Assembly: GCA_034670405.1 (NCBI GenBank)
Contig: JAXDDX010000002.1
Span: 992,001 to 1,056,000 of the forward strand
DNA from: Hoplostethus atlanticus
Taxonomy: Eukaryota > Chordata > Actinopteri > Trachichthyiformes > Trachichthyidae
Reading direction: 5' to 3'
Length of the DNA stretch: 64,000 nucleotides
Positions 36,000 through 60,602 of the stretch are shown one piece after another; positions within the stretch are counted from its first letter, which is position 1, and every line of letters begins with the position of its first letter. The translations under genes and the position numbers were made by a program. The notes under the pieces were generated by a model. That model was not told where the DNA came from and made no database searches. It was given only the letters and a program-made list of their open reading frames with translations.

Positions 36000-36263
36000 A
36001 TTAGCTTGACGGAATAGCTGTAGCTAACCAGCTAGGTTATCTACCTGGTTGGCTATAGTTAATTGCTTTCTAACAAGCTAGCAATGTCGTTTGTTTGCTA
36101 CAGAAAGTAGTCTGCTTCGTCTGAAAGTTTTGGCTGGCTAAGTGTTTACGCTGTGTATGGTTGTGTAATTGAATGACACGTAACTGCTAGTGCTAACGTT
36201 AGCACTGATGCTGCTAATGTAGGTGTTGCCAAGAACAATGTCAGTTTGTCAGTCCCTTGACAG
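36000..36263 (+). promoter_or_regulatory. specc1l: Possible alternative leader exon of specc1l
   Basis: TTGACAG|GTAAGT at 36263/36264 is a full-consensus donor. Upstream lies the palindrome GCTAACGTTAGC (36192-36203), the same word found beside the ift81 start. There is no coding content, and expression is unknown. Confidence 0.3.
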
Positions 36264-39200
36264 GTAAGTCAACATTGAACTGATGTTACAACTTGTCGGT
36301 GTCTTCTTTATTCTAGTCTAATGGGATTTGATCTGGCTCCAAACGCGTACTATTATAGAGTTGTATATATATTTCTCTCACACACACTCGCACACAGTCA
36401 ATTCACTTTAAATCACTTTTCTTTTTTTTTTTATCAGAGATGACCACAGAGCTTTCCTAACTTTTCCTGGAATAGTTTGGAAAGAGCAGTATTTCACAGC
36501 CTGCTCTTTAAACTGATGTCCAGGAAATGTGTCTTATGTAATATTCCTCCTTGTCTCTGTCTGGTCTTTGGATTGCTTTTCGAAAAATGTCCGAGTGAAA
36601 ACTCTCCACTTCTTGGAACTTTACCTCAATGTGACATTGAACAAGGGGGAAAATGTGATTCCAAGCTAAACGCGTAGGCCAGGACCTTAGAACAGGATGG
36701 GTTTAATTAGGTATGAAGGATTACACGTTTTGGCGTTGATGTGTTGGCAAATATGCCAAATACATTCAATTTACCACCGTGCAACCAGAAGAATGATACC
36801 AGTTACATCCCTGTGTTCATTATTCATTCAATTCGCAGCAGTGCATGGTATGACACCGCTTCAGCACACTGTGCATGTTTAGTGGATGGTGAAAGCTAAT
36901 TTACAAATGCACCATAGCACACTAAATACCTATTTCAGAGGTGAAACAGCTACCAATGTTCTTGCTGTGTAATGTCAGGGTGATCAAAGAGCTCATTTAC
37001 CAGAAAGTCAACCTGTGTTCAGTAGCCCATCTGTTACTATTCTGAACGCTGTTAGCCACTTAAAGCTCAAATGTTGGATATTGCAAGTCAATTTAACAGG
37101 ATATTTAATTTACTGATCCTTCATTTTATTGATGTTAAAAGCATAAAACTATTTAAAATTGTTGCCACATTTACTACCATCCTGTTGACAGTGATAAGCT
37201 TCCAGGGTTGGGGATAGGCTAGGCCTGTTTCTTGAAATGATGTGTGCCATTAAGTGTTAACGCGGTATGCTTGTGACCGCAGGCTGCTTAATAAAAGATG
37301 GCTTGACTGATTCTTTGCTAGGCTTGCATTTTGTTGCTGAGGGATATTTTGGCAAATGAAATTTAAGGGTTTGACAGTGTCTGCTCTGTCTCAAGCATAC
37401 TGGTGCCTGCTTGTCCCTGTACACACATTTAACCATGTATGGTTTACTTTTTTCTCTTTTTTCCACTGGAGACGCCACCACAGGAAGCTGATGTTATGGC
37501 AAGGAAGTGCCTCCCTGCAGTTAAAGCAGGAATAAGGAAGGAGAGCAGGGAGGGGGTATTTATGAGTGACTAGACCCCCCCCACCCCTCTCTCTTCCCAG
37601 GCCTATCTAGGCTGTTTCTTATTCGTCCTCTTTTTCAGTCTCATGCTTTTGTTCAGCTGACAGTAAAGGAACACTATGCACACTTGTTCCTTTGGTCAGC
37701 CTTGGATCAGCTCCATTGCATTCATTAACACTGAAATCAAATACTGTAGCTCTATTTAATTTGAATCAGGACCAGTGTTGTTGGCCTCTGGCCTAGTCTA
37801 AAGCAGCCTGCGTTCTGCAACCCAGCTCTTATGTTCATCAGGCTTCCCACAGTCATGGAAATCCTGGAAAAGTCAGGGAATTCAAAAAAATTGATTCCCA
37901 GGCCTGGAAAAGTTATGCAAAATGGAACATGTGCATATTGTTTAGGAAATGTCATTGACATTTGTTGATAATCTTTTTTCCCAACCATTGAGGAATAATA
38001 ACTCAAATCAGAAATTTCCTGACGGCATTAGTCCGAAGTGATAGTTGTAGCCAGCCAGAAATAAGACCTGGGACATTCAGGTCAGCTATTCAACGTAAAA
38101 ATATGACATTTGCAATATATACTATGGCTCAAATATTGGCAAGTAAATTGTGATATGTCATGGAATAGCCTTGAAAAGTCGTGGAACTTGATTAGCAAAA
38201 ATAGGTAGGAACCCTGATCCATGGCCAGGTTGAGGTTGTGTCTTGATGTATGCTTTGTCATGTTTTGCAGAAAGTAATTCTGTTTACAACCTCCTAGCTC
38301 TTACAACAGTGTCTTTTTAAATTCTCATGGTTGGAAAGCTGTTAATCACCGTGATTTAAGAACCAAACAACCAATCTCTGATTAGTCAAAGTATTGTTTT
38401 GAAAGTTTTCATTTTCTGTGCTTTAAGATTTAAATGACATTTTTAACATTAATACATCAGCATGACTTCATGAACAGCCACCCCAATCAGGAGTCACCAA
38501 TAAAGTTGAGGCTTTTTTCTGAATTCTGAAACATTCTTTAAACTTTCTTGAAACACTGCACAGAATAAATACTATCTAATAAATACTATTAATAATATAT
38601 ATGTCATATCTAATAATAAATATTATGACTACTAATACAATCTAATAAATACTATCTGTGATGTATTACTGAAGTTAGTATAAACCATATGTTACATTTG
38701 GCATCTCCATGGAGATCCAGTTGCTAATCAATTAATGTTCCTGATCTCATATGGTGTATCCATGACCATGCCTGAAATGGTACAAATTGACAAGGAAAAT
38801 GCTTGCTTGCCTGAGTTAACCTCCTGCAGTACCTAGTGTCCATACAGTTTTAGAGTATAGGAGAATGGAGTGAAAGGCTGCTGACTCTACTCTCTACTCC
38901 CCTCTCCTCCCATGCCTATTCAGAGCCAATGAAAAGAGACGCCCCCTAGCTAGCTGCTCTGTGTTTGAGAGATCTGCTTTGACACGCATTCAGCTGTTCT
39001 GAAAACTGCCTTTTTACGTTTTGAGTGCACATGCCCATGTGCCATACAAAATGTGAGCATTTCTCTTAGGGATATGTGTATGTGATGAGGTGGGGATGTA
39101 ACACAAGCAAAGGTTATGATGAGTTAAATTTGAAGCTATAATGTCATCAGTGCACTGAGCGTCAGTGAGATGAGTGTTAGCCCATTAAAGCAGCAGGGTG

Positions 39201-40065
39201 CTTGTGTTATCCTTGAATTCTGTAAAACGTAGGTTTAATTCCTAGTAAAATATTTAATTGTTAATGACATACTATAAAAGGCTGAGTTGGAGGAGTTGCT
39301 GGCTAGATGGCAAACGGTATGTGGTTAGAAGTTGCAGTGCTGTTGTTTTTACTGTACTTCACTTTGTTTCTTTATGCCCAAAAGGTTTCATGTTTCTCTG
39401 TATTGTGAAAAAATAAATGCACACCAGGTTTGGAGAGGTGCTGCATGGCAGACTAAAAGACTGCCCATAGCTTCAGTGCATTAATAATTTTTGAAGGCTT
39501 TTGACAAATAATGTCTTCATCAGGGCAAAATGCAATGCTTATAGTTCAGCATATGACTTGAGAAAAAAAATGTAGTCTAGACAAAAGGGGAGGGACATGA
39601 CCTAATGGCTCCAAATAGAAATACAGAATAGGGATGAAGTTATATAGATGCATATAAAAAGTACATCTAAGAGAACTTTAAATTAGCCAAGGACACTGAT
39701 CGAGGAAAGTTGCGTTGTCTAAAAGATAACACTTGTGAAAGTGAAATATTTCAAATTAAAATGGATAATCGAACCATTGGGGACAAGAGTGTTGAGGGTG
39801 TTAATCAATCCAATATCCCTCTCTGCTCAAAAGGAGTCTGTCAAAATCCAAAGTCCAGGCCTGCACTGGAGGCAATTTCAGCGAGGGCTCTGAATCAAAA
39901 GTACCTCTCCACCACAGGAGCCACAGGACTGCAGTGCACAGCAGAACCTTGCCAGCTGAGACACATTAGTTGCTGTTTCCTCCACATAACCCGGAGGGAA
40001 GATGCAAGGGGAGACAATATTGTCACAAGCATTTAGAATTTAGGATACAACACATGCATCGAGAT

Positions 40066-40300
40066 TATGACATGTGACTGATGAAGTGAGCTTGTGCCAG
40101 TTTGAATCCCTGGACCCACCGGGAGAATCTGGGCGGGAGAAGTTAATGAGACATGCTCTTCTCTTTTGAACAAGACATTTAACCCCCCATCCATTCCACC
40201 GGACTTGGTTAGCGGCCAACAGTACGAGGCTGTGAATGTGCCAGGCAGCTCCCAGGTAACCATCCAACCCTCTGTAACCGCCTCGCCAGACAGTTGCTGT
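40066..40300 (+). repeat. SINE-like relic
   Basis: TTTGAATCCCTGGACCC (B-box-like), then GAACAAGACATTTAACCCCC and GTTAGCGGCCAACAGTA, run parallel to the copy at 23262. It is diverged and not expected to be active. Confidence 0.6.
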
Positions 40301-43229
40301 AAATGAAAAAATGTGTTCTGCAACTTGCCTGGTTAATTAAGGCTTTAAGAAGTTGTGCAATCTCTGGCTGGCAACACTTTGTACCTAGAACGTAAACTTA
40401 AACCCCTAATTTTGACTGGCTGTAACAATATTATCTCTCCTCCTGGAATCGTCTCTGCCAATCAGCCACAAAATAGAGGAGAAAGAAGGCTATAAGAAGT
40501 TGTTAAAAAGCTCTGGAGTACTTTCATAATTCTGTAAGTTGAGAAAGGACCAAGACAACCAGATAGACAGCCGTGGTGTTGTGTTGTTGTGATTTCTCTC
40601 TAATGGAGAGGGGTTTGTTTTGCTTAGGGCCACCCCCAGTCCATAACTGTAGCATGGTGCCTATGGCTTTGTTTGCGTTTTGATTGATTTGCTGAACTTT
40701 TGATCAGACTGATGCTATGTGACATCTAAACATAGGTACTACATGTATTTTGGGGATGGAAAATGTTTATTTTTACATTGATCATTTTTGGAAATATTGA
40801 AGTAAAAGTTGAGTAATCATGAGTTGTACAAGTTGAAAAATGCAGCTTTTCCAGTTCACCCAAGTTTCCCTTGAGCAAATAAATTGCCTCTTGGGACTTT
40901 ACAAGGTAGAGGCTTGATGTTTTTGCGGTTTTGTCATATGGATTAGGCTTAGCTAAACACTTTTTGCGCAAGCATCTATGTCACCGGAGACCAACATTGC
41001 ACTGACAGAAATCATAAGTCATATAAATGTCTTTATGGCAGAGAAAAATGGCAGAGAAAAATGAATCACTTAGAAAACTCTTGCAGCGAGAGATTTGATG
41101 CAGGACGACAGATTTAAGGTCACACCTGCGCCTAGCAAACACAGCTGAAACCTATTAGAAGTATTTGATTTTAAATTAAATGCAGTTGTGGTTTACCAGC
41201 GGGTTATGTTGGATGCACTGGGAGTATCAGGAGAGGAACAGGCAGTGGATGTGTTGCTCAGATGAGGGCTATTTTAGTCAGATCTCCCCCTGCTCCAGCA
41301 ATATCACATTTTAAATATCGCCACGTTTCTGAAGTGTATACTTATCTAGCTGGGCCCTGAAGAAATGTTTCAGTCATTATAGTGTGTGAACATTTTGCTC
41401 CTGCTGTATTAGGCTTCTGGCTGTGTTCTTTTTGAAGTCACATTTACTACTGATGATTATATTTATTTCCAAACCAGAACAACAGACTTCTCAAGAGATT
41501 GATTGTGGCTAGGTTTCCTGTGTGCAATAAATCACTTCAGCTCACTTTTTCCTCTTAAGAGCCTTAGTGCAAAAAGAACGTCAAGGCATCCAAGTCTGTG
41601 CTAAAGTGCTCATTCTTTGTCTCCAGTTCTGCCCCAAATCACTTTTCCTGCTCTCCTGCTATCATGGCATCAAGTCAGGTTGTCCTCAGACCCAGGCGAA
41701 AAATGTGAGCCATATTGAACAATGATTCCTGCTTTTTTTATGTGTGAATCAGATGGTGTTTTGGCCTGAGTGTAGTCACACACTGATAAGAGTAGGAATG
41801 CATCGTTTTGTTATTTGGTTACAACCACACATTATCAGCAAAGTTTAGCCACAACCATTGCTAAATTAATGTGAGTATTGGAGAAATGGCAACAGTTAAC
41901 TAAGAAAAGTTATTATAGATGCTTCAATTGAAATTGAGCAAATTTAATTTTTTTTGAATAAGAAAATCATCTGTTACCAATCAAATACAGATTTTTGAAA
42001 TATAGCCCACCTAAAGTATGTTCAAGAATTTCCCCCTATTAAATTCTTGCTATTAGTCTCTAAATGGAATCCTTTCTGGGCAAGTTGTTGAGTTGGTTGA
42101 ACAGAATAATGCTTACTGTGAATTGGTGTGAGTACATCTTGCAATAATATATGGCACTGAATGTTTTTTTGCAAGGAGAAGAGGGAATGTAACACGACAC
42201 ACTGTTTGCTCACTAACAGACTCACAGGCTCAAATTATTTTGCCTCACAAAATCAGATGGCAGCATTAGGGCAGGCCGATCATCACTACCAACAATGGCT
42301 TGGAATGAATGAAATGAAAGAATCTCTTTCATTAGTTTTCAAATCGTTCTGCTGATTATCCCACACAATGATAGAGAAAGGCTTTCTTTCCAGACTTTGT
42401 CTGAAGGAGTAGATAGTAAGCAGAAGGTAGTCTTGGGAACTCGGCGCTCAGCCTTTACTCAGCTCTGCATTTCTGTCCCATGTTCTTTTTATAAATAAAT
42501 ACATAAATAAATAAATACCAATGACTGAGTCAATATTGTAAATAAGGAAATTAGAGGCAGAAATGCAGCTGATTGCATTTTTTGTATTGACTTTTTAACC
42601 TGCTGGTTATGGACAGAGACGACCACCCACATAGATTAAACAAAATCTTTATCAGTGTCAGCGGTGTTGCAACTGACAGAGTGAAACCCCAGAGCTGTCT
42701 GGCTGGACTGGAACATAATAAACCCATGACAGCCATCTAGTGGAGGTACTGGTTGGCAGCCTCTACCTCTGTGTTTCCTCTGCATTGGTTTAGCTGCAGT
42801 GGTTCCCCACAGCTGGTAAATTCAGTGAAATTCAGCAAAATCAAATTATTATATTTGTGATTGGAGCACAATTGTCCATATATCATTAAACATCAAAATA
42901 AAAGCCATTCTAATACTGCAACACCTACTGGAAGTGATCCTGGTCCATGGGTTCAGGAGAGATTCGAGGTCTCAGAACCAAAATTCCTTCCACACAGGAA
43001 ACACTGCTGTAGCTAATCAGTGAGACACAGAGGAAGAAGCGCTTCTAGACGTTTACAGCTATTGGGTCCGGTCTCTTAGTTTTCTAGTGTTATGGAAATG
43101 GCCTGTGGAAAGAATTTTTTTTCCATGGAAAACTGGAGCTATCACTCTGTGCACTGACATATGTTACCTTTCTCCTCCCTCCTTGTGTGCAGATTGAGTT
43201 GTAAATGTATCGGCAGCAGAGAGCCCAGT

Positions 43230-54448
<11,219 letters not shown>

Positions 54449-57400
54449 CTTGAACATCCCACCACCCTGCTCCTTCAGCACAATCGGAGCCAAGTCGGCC
54501 CTCCTGAGCTGTCCGCAACATTTCAGCCCCACTTTCAACGGTTATACCTCACTTGGCTGAATCGCCCCCCAAGCCCCAGCAACACCCAGTCATGTTGCAT
54601 GTCAGCCACTTTGGCTCTGCTTTTCTCAATATTTAGCAACACTAATGCAGGCCAGTACCTCAGTAGACCCACAAAGCTACTCCATCCTTCCAATGCAGTT
54701 TCGGAGGTGTATCTTGTATTGTTCTAGTCTTGTTCAAGGGCTTGCCATGTTAGGATGATAGCTGTGTGTCTACACAATTAAGCCATGAGAAGTGACTCTA
54801 TTTGCTGTTTGGTGAACCAAGTATAAAAATGTATCTGCAATTGAAAACCTGCAGATCATCTTTGCCTTCAGGATGCGTCTGAAGGAACAGCATTGAAGAC
54901 AAACCTAGTCTCAGTGCCTTCTACCTGACTTTCCCTCGCCAAGCATCCTCCCAAATATTATTCCTCCAGACTTTACCCAATACCCAGGGTATAGTCTGTT
55001 GAAGGGGAATGCCATCAAAATGTACTTTTAGGTTGATATTCTGCAAAAGTAGATGTTTTTGTAAAAAGTCACAATGTTTTTTTTCATTCTGAATATATTC
55101 TGGAAAATGTCTGCTTCAGAATAACAACCAATAAAAGTCAGCTGAGGTGGACTTCCCCTTAACCCTGGCAATAAAGGAATTCCCTTTGAATGGAATTCAG
55201 ACACAGACAGCCTTTCTGCACCAAGTCTTCCTGACTCATCATGATACAGATGCCTCTGATTAAATGGATGAAGTGCCTGTCTGAATTATGTTGCAGGAGA
55301 CTAGGAGGTGGCCTCTTTATATGGGCCAAAGCGAACTGTCTTTTCACTATTGTTTGTGAAGCCGAGGAATTTAGGGGTTGCCAAATATGTTTCAAAGCCT
55401 TTCAGCAGTTGAACTCTGGCTTGGTCATCAGAAGAGACCGAGGGCTTGACGGTCCACGCGGTGACGACTTCTGTCTCTGAGTGGCTGTCTGTTTTTCACG
55501 CACAGAATTATGTGTTTTGTTCAACAACACTAATACACATTTTGTTGGGAACATTTTCTTAAGCAACACTAACACGTACCTTATAGGTTTGATGATTTCC
55601 AAGCACAGATCCATAACAAAGGACAGCACTGACTATGAATTAGGTGTGTTAGTAAGAGATCCTGAAGTCTAGGCTTGCAGCTACTAATACTGTGAGTATT
55701 TCCATTCTTTTAGGCCTGCAGTTTGCCAACTTGCACTTGGTAGGAAAGATTTGCATTCATAAGGCACATAGGAACACAAGTGTGTCAGTTTATCATAGAC
55801 AAAATGTGAGTGAATAGGATCATTTAGTCTTATAGTACGATGCATATGATAGAATGTGGACCGTGTCTTTTTTGTTTTATCAACAAGATATGTTCTTTCA
55901 TCTGTGAAGTGATTTTCTGTATAAATCAGAGGCTCTTAAACTTGGTCAGGGACTCTGGGACTCAAATTAGGACTGGGATTAAAACATACTGCTACTCTAG
56001 TATGGGAACCAAGCAGAAACAGACCCATAGTTTTAAGAAGCGCTGATCTAGGTCATTGCAATGGCTCCATTTAGGACAGCAAATTTTGCAAAACATTTAA
56101 TTTTGCACATCGTACAGTATAAACTACAAGAAATGCACACGTGACTTGAGAATTCACTGTGCCATTGACTTATTGTGTGTTAGGTGCTGATGCTGTGTTA
56201 GGTTCTTAGTATTTGAAATTCTGAATTAGAGTAACTAACCATTACTATAGGCATACTGTCTAGCAAACAATATGTTGAGTTTGTGTACATTCAGTCAGCA
56301 TCATTATTATAATGCTGTTTGACGACCACATGCTTACCGTGCCTCTACATATCAGTTTCAGTGTATTTATTTGCATGGTTTTCAGATCATTGTAGTGAGG
56401 TTGTTGTTTTTTTATGTCTGAAATGTATATGAATCTATTACACATAGCTGCACTGACATAAGCTTTTTATATGCCACACTCATTTCCTGCCTTAACAGTT
56501 TAGTTTAAGCTCCCTCAAAGTGATCTCTTGACATTAACATTTTAGTTATCTTTCTTCACCCAGGCACTTGCCACAGTGTTGACAAAGTTTCTATATTTGT
56601 CTTTCAATTTCCCCAAAGTGGCTTGTTGGTGTTCCTCATTGAAACTATGTGTTTTCCTTGAGGAATAATACTGGTGTTACTCAGTCATTTTAGGGAAGTT
56701 GGAGGATAAATTGATGTTTTTCTTCCTATGACTGGTTAAGCTAACTAAAATTGAAAATGTCTAGTAATCTCCTTCATGTCTACCAGTTTAGAAATGGGCC
56801 GGTATCAACCGCAGCATCAGCTACGGAGGTAGCTACACCTTAGGTGTAGAAGCACATCCTGCCTCATCCTGTTTGCCAAGCCACATCACCAAGATCTGTG
56901 ATGCTAAGGATTATTAGCCCCCTGCATTAACGTGGTGACTGGCTGATACCGTAGTCCAGCGCTGGCTCTTGTATTTCTTGCTCCCGATACAACGTATGTC
57001 AGCTATAAATTCACTTCAAGCCTCTCAATTATGAAAGCGGGATGTGTTTTGATCCGGCTCCAGTTTTTCTAAAAGTGTTCCAGTGTGCTGATGTGGAGTG
57101 ATGAGCACTGATCCCAGCCTGCTGGCAAAGCTAAGAAGCACATTCCACCTTGGCATGACCCAGCCTTGAGGGACATGTCACGTTATCACAAGCCGGGCCC
57201 TCAGCTACTATGTATAATGCCCTGTATACGTATGGCTTTACCGCAACATGCAAAGCAAATGTGAAAAATACTTTGTTTTATTATCGGGTCCACTTCATGC
57301 TATGTTTTTATTTTTTTTTTGGTTTACTTGAAAATGCTCTGAGAACTCCACTGAACCTATTTCCTTATGTCCTTTTTTCCATGTTGCCTACAAATCCATG

Positions 57401-57680
57401 ATTTAGTGCAATCCATGCCATATATCGATTGTATTAGGTATGGATGATTTTCTGTTTTGAGGAAATCATGATCACCACTACATGAAGTGCTGAAGGAATC
57501 CCTTGACAAAAGTTTTAAGTTGGATGATTAGATGTGTGTGTGCATTTGTGAGAGAGTGTGTGTAAAGGGACTAAGCTATTAAGTGCACACTATTACGATA
57601 ATCAATTGTAAAAAGGCTGTCTGTATTTATGTCGCTATATTTTTCTGGCAATAGTAATAAAAAAAACATTGAAACAAGCA
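54449..57680 (+). other. specc1l: specc1l 3' UTR, possible polyA signals
   Basis: No further exon follows the stop. AATAAA occurs at 55130 and 55170 (short UTR of about 0.7 kb) and again at about 57656 (long UTR of about 3.2 kb). The stretch is free of evident repeats, which favours a long 3' UTR, but sequence alone cannot decide. Confidence 0.45.
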
Positions 57681-58360
57681 TGTTTGCATGTAGATAGATA
57701 GTCTTTATTAATGTGTCATTCCTCAACAAGGTTATGCATGATGCAGTAAGTGCAGACAGAAAGCACACGAGGTAATGAAACCATCTCTATTGGGAAGCTT
57801 TTGCAGACATTAGATGGTATTACAAGTATACAGCTCAGGTCTCATAAGGTTATTTTATCACACTATTCAGGATATGGTCGGTAGGCTTTGGCACATTCAT
57901 TAATGCAATGGTTACCAGTTAACACCACACACAATTTGTTCATATTATGCTCACTAAAATTTACAACATGATTGGATAACTGAGGAAAACAAGCTACATA
58001 AAGCTATTCAATAGAGCCATTACTACATAGAGTGCAGCAGCTGGGATATGTGTATATCTGCCTGTCATCTTCATAGAATTATATCTAATAAATTCAATTT
58101 AATAGTTAATGAATTGTGCACTTTATTTAGGCAGGGATTAGCTGAGACAGGGTCCTGGCACTGAACAGTGCAAATAATGACTGGATTAACCTGAATACAG
58201 TGCATGTACTGCTAGTTAGTCAGCACTGACTCAGCTTTCCCAGCAGACTCAGTTACATGTTTCAGTGTCAGTCTTCAGTAGATTCATGGACTTTTAACTG
58301 ATCCTGTTGGTCCCATTCAGCCTGAAGAGGAAACGGAGTCAATCATAGGCTGAACATTTA
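57681..58360. other. Intergenic DNA after specc1l
   Basis: AT-rich sequence with no gene or named repeat recognised. Confidence 0.5.
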
Positions 58361-58362
58361 TG

Positions 58363-58364
<2 letters not shown>

Positions 58365-58412
<48 letters not shown>

Positions 58413-58431
58413 GAAGAAGAAGAAGAAGAAG
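58365..58431. repeat. (GA)n then (GAA)n microsatellite
   Basis: About 22 GA units run directly into about six GAA units. A peptide of repeated Arg-Glu read through it is an artefact. Confidence 0.95.
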
Positions 58432-58569
58432 CTGTTTTATCTTTTATTAGAGTCGGGGTCATTCATTGGACCTAGATTTATTCTATTTTTTATTTTCAGG
58501 TCAAACCGAGTCCATGTTGAACCAGTAAGAAACCAGTTTATTGAACCAGTAGGCAAAGCTGCTTGAATC

Positions 58570-58704
58570 CATGAAATAGTCATCTATATATTTACGTCGG
58601 ACAAGCTTTCTGAGCCATCATATAGTTTCGGGTGTTATTATTGAAATGAAATCGATGGCGCGCATATTTCTCAGAAATATATTTTGAACTGCCCGCAATA
58701 AAGG
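58570..58704 (+). promoter_or_regulatory. adora2a: Possible adora2a 5' non-coding exon
   Basis: CGCAATAAAG|GTATGT is a good donor after a short stretch with GGCGCGC. A 5' leader exon is expected because an acceptor (CTCCTCGTCAG, ending 61895) stands just ahead of the adora2a start. Pairing the two is inference. Confidence 0.25.
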
Positions 58705-59634
58705 TATGTATCTTTTTTTAAATTTCATTACAGTAAAACAAGTTTGCAGCTGGCGAGCCAGCCGGGCTCATTTTTCGCACAATACAAATCAAAGTTTTGA
58801 ATGATGGATTTATTATGTAGTATATGGTTCACCTTTAAGCGTGAGAATAGTTCACCTGTTTTATTGAGGCTTGCTGTTTATGGAAGTAGAATTAGTGTTA
58901 GGTTTCCTGGGCTGAGGGAACAGGATCAGCAGGTAAATACTATATAATTCCTATAATATTCCTATAGGGGCTTGTAATGTATCTGGTACTCAGTAGTGAC
59001 CTTGTCCTGCTTTATGGTATTTTTATGCCCTGTGTTATTGCTAATGATTTTCTGTGGTATATTTTTACCGATATCAGCTGCATGATGTTTAAACGTTCTG
59101 CTGTGGTATTTCTGATTCATCTCATGTGCGGCTAAAAACACTTGCGCTCCACATCCTTGGTCTTGACTGCACATCTCGGCCACCAGGGCCCACTGTTGAG
59201 CACTTTATGATGAACTAACAGGTCACCTAGCCTCCTATCCTGGTTGCTGTAGTCAAGACCACCTTCATCCAGTCCAAGTGGATTCCAAGACTGTTGAGTT
59301 CCTGTTGAGTTCGAGTCAAGACCATGTCCAAAGTCAAGACTGAGACCGGAGCAAATAGGTCCTATCTGCAACCAAGAGCAAGATAGTCAGTAAACGGTGT
59401 ACATCTTTCCAAATGTAGGGACCAACAGAGGTGTTCACTTACTTTAAAACGTTTCCTATTCTGAAGAAATGTCCTAAAGTGAGTGAATTGAACCCAAGCC
59501 TGAACTGTGGAATCTTTTAGCTTTCTGTCTTTTCACTCATTATTCCCTTGAGTGTCGATGATGTGTTTAACAATCTCAGCACTGTGTGTTATTGTAGGAT
59601 GCACTGCTAGAACAAGACATGCTGTGCGTTTGTA

Positions 59635-60195
59635 GATTCAAGATTCAACAGTCAATATGTCGTTTATTGTCCCTAGGGGGAATTTGTTTTGGACCCAATA
59701 CTGCTGCATAAAATGCTACAAATACAAATCAGATCAAATCACATTTATTTGTACAGCCCTTAATCACTGTTACAGTCTCAAAGGGCTTCACAGTGCCCAA
59801 CATGTGAAACAATAAATGGTTAGTACACGACGTCCCCCAGCCTTGGACCCTCAACAGAGGACAAGGAAAAACCTTTTATGGAAAAATTGGAAGAAACCTC
59901 GGGAGGGGCTACTCAGAGAGGGACCCCCCTACCAGGACGGTTGGGCGTGCAATAGATGCCGAGTTTGGGCAAGCAGCGTATACACAATGCATAAAAGTTT
60001 ATTATGGTGGGGCATCACAGCAAACGACAGCTTAATCAGTGTCATCATAGGACTAGGGGACCACACAGGCGTCAACACTGCCCAGATAGGAGAACGCAAT
60101 AAATACAATACAGTACAATACACCACAGCCCCATTACATTACATAACTTCAGCAACAGTAGGACAAATAAATACCTTGGCCCCCGACAACCTTTG
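59635..60195. repeat. Interspersed repeat(s) of fish type
   Basis: A short piece (ATTCAAGATTCAAC... TCGTTTATTGTCCCTAGGGG) is followed at 59740 by CACATTTATTTGTACAGCCC, TCTCAAAGGGCTTCACAG, AAACCTCGGGAGGGGCTACT and CAGAGAGGGACCCCC. These phrases recur widely in teleost genomes. The open frame at 59816-60199 is repeat-derived and has no domain. I cannot name the family. Confidence 0.6.
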
Positions 60196-60567
60196 GTAAC
60201 CCTAACCCGGTCACCAAAAACTTTATTTGTCAGGCAAATCATACAAACACTGAAATGATATGTTCCTTAAATAAAGTCTGTGGTATGAATGAAAACAAGG
60301 TCTGGTCCCACCCGAAGGGAAAAGCCGAACTGAGAGAGCAAAGACCTTTGTGTTCCGGCGCAGCTGTTATCTCCTGAAACTACACATAACCTCAGACAGC
60401 GTTCCCTCTGTGGGAATTAACTTCCACAAAAACAAGAGATTTCTGTTTGTAAAGGCTTGATCCTCCGTAGCTCCCAGATTCCAGGGAATCTAAACGGAGT
60501 GTCAAAAAAAGTAATGCATTTTCACTACAATCAATCAATATGTAAGTTTTTGTAGGTGTTTTTGTAG

Positions 60568-60569
<2 letters not shown>

Positions 60570-60598
<29 letters not shown>
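60570..60598. repeat. (TA)n microsatellite
   Basis: About 14 uninterrupted TA units. Confidence 0.95.

Positions 60599-60599
<1 letters not shown>

Positions 60600-60602
<3 letters not shown>

Larger units (their letters stand above)
34535..43192 (+). other. specc1l: specc1l 5' UTR intron (8.7 kb)
   Basis: No coding exon is visible. It holds a possible second leader exon near 36.26 kb, a SINE-like relic at 40.07 kb, and otherwise AT-rich sequence. Open frames such as the one at 39710-40036 look like decayed repeat material with no recognisable domain. Confidence 0.6.

Noticed and set aside
39710..40036. 108-codon open frame in the specc1l 5' intron
   Set aside because: No recognised domain, not bounded by convincing splice sites, and next to repeat material.
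58360..58566. Open frame beginning with Arg-Glu repeats
   Set aside because: Translation of the (GA)n microsatellite.
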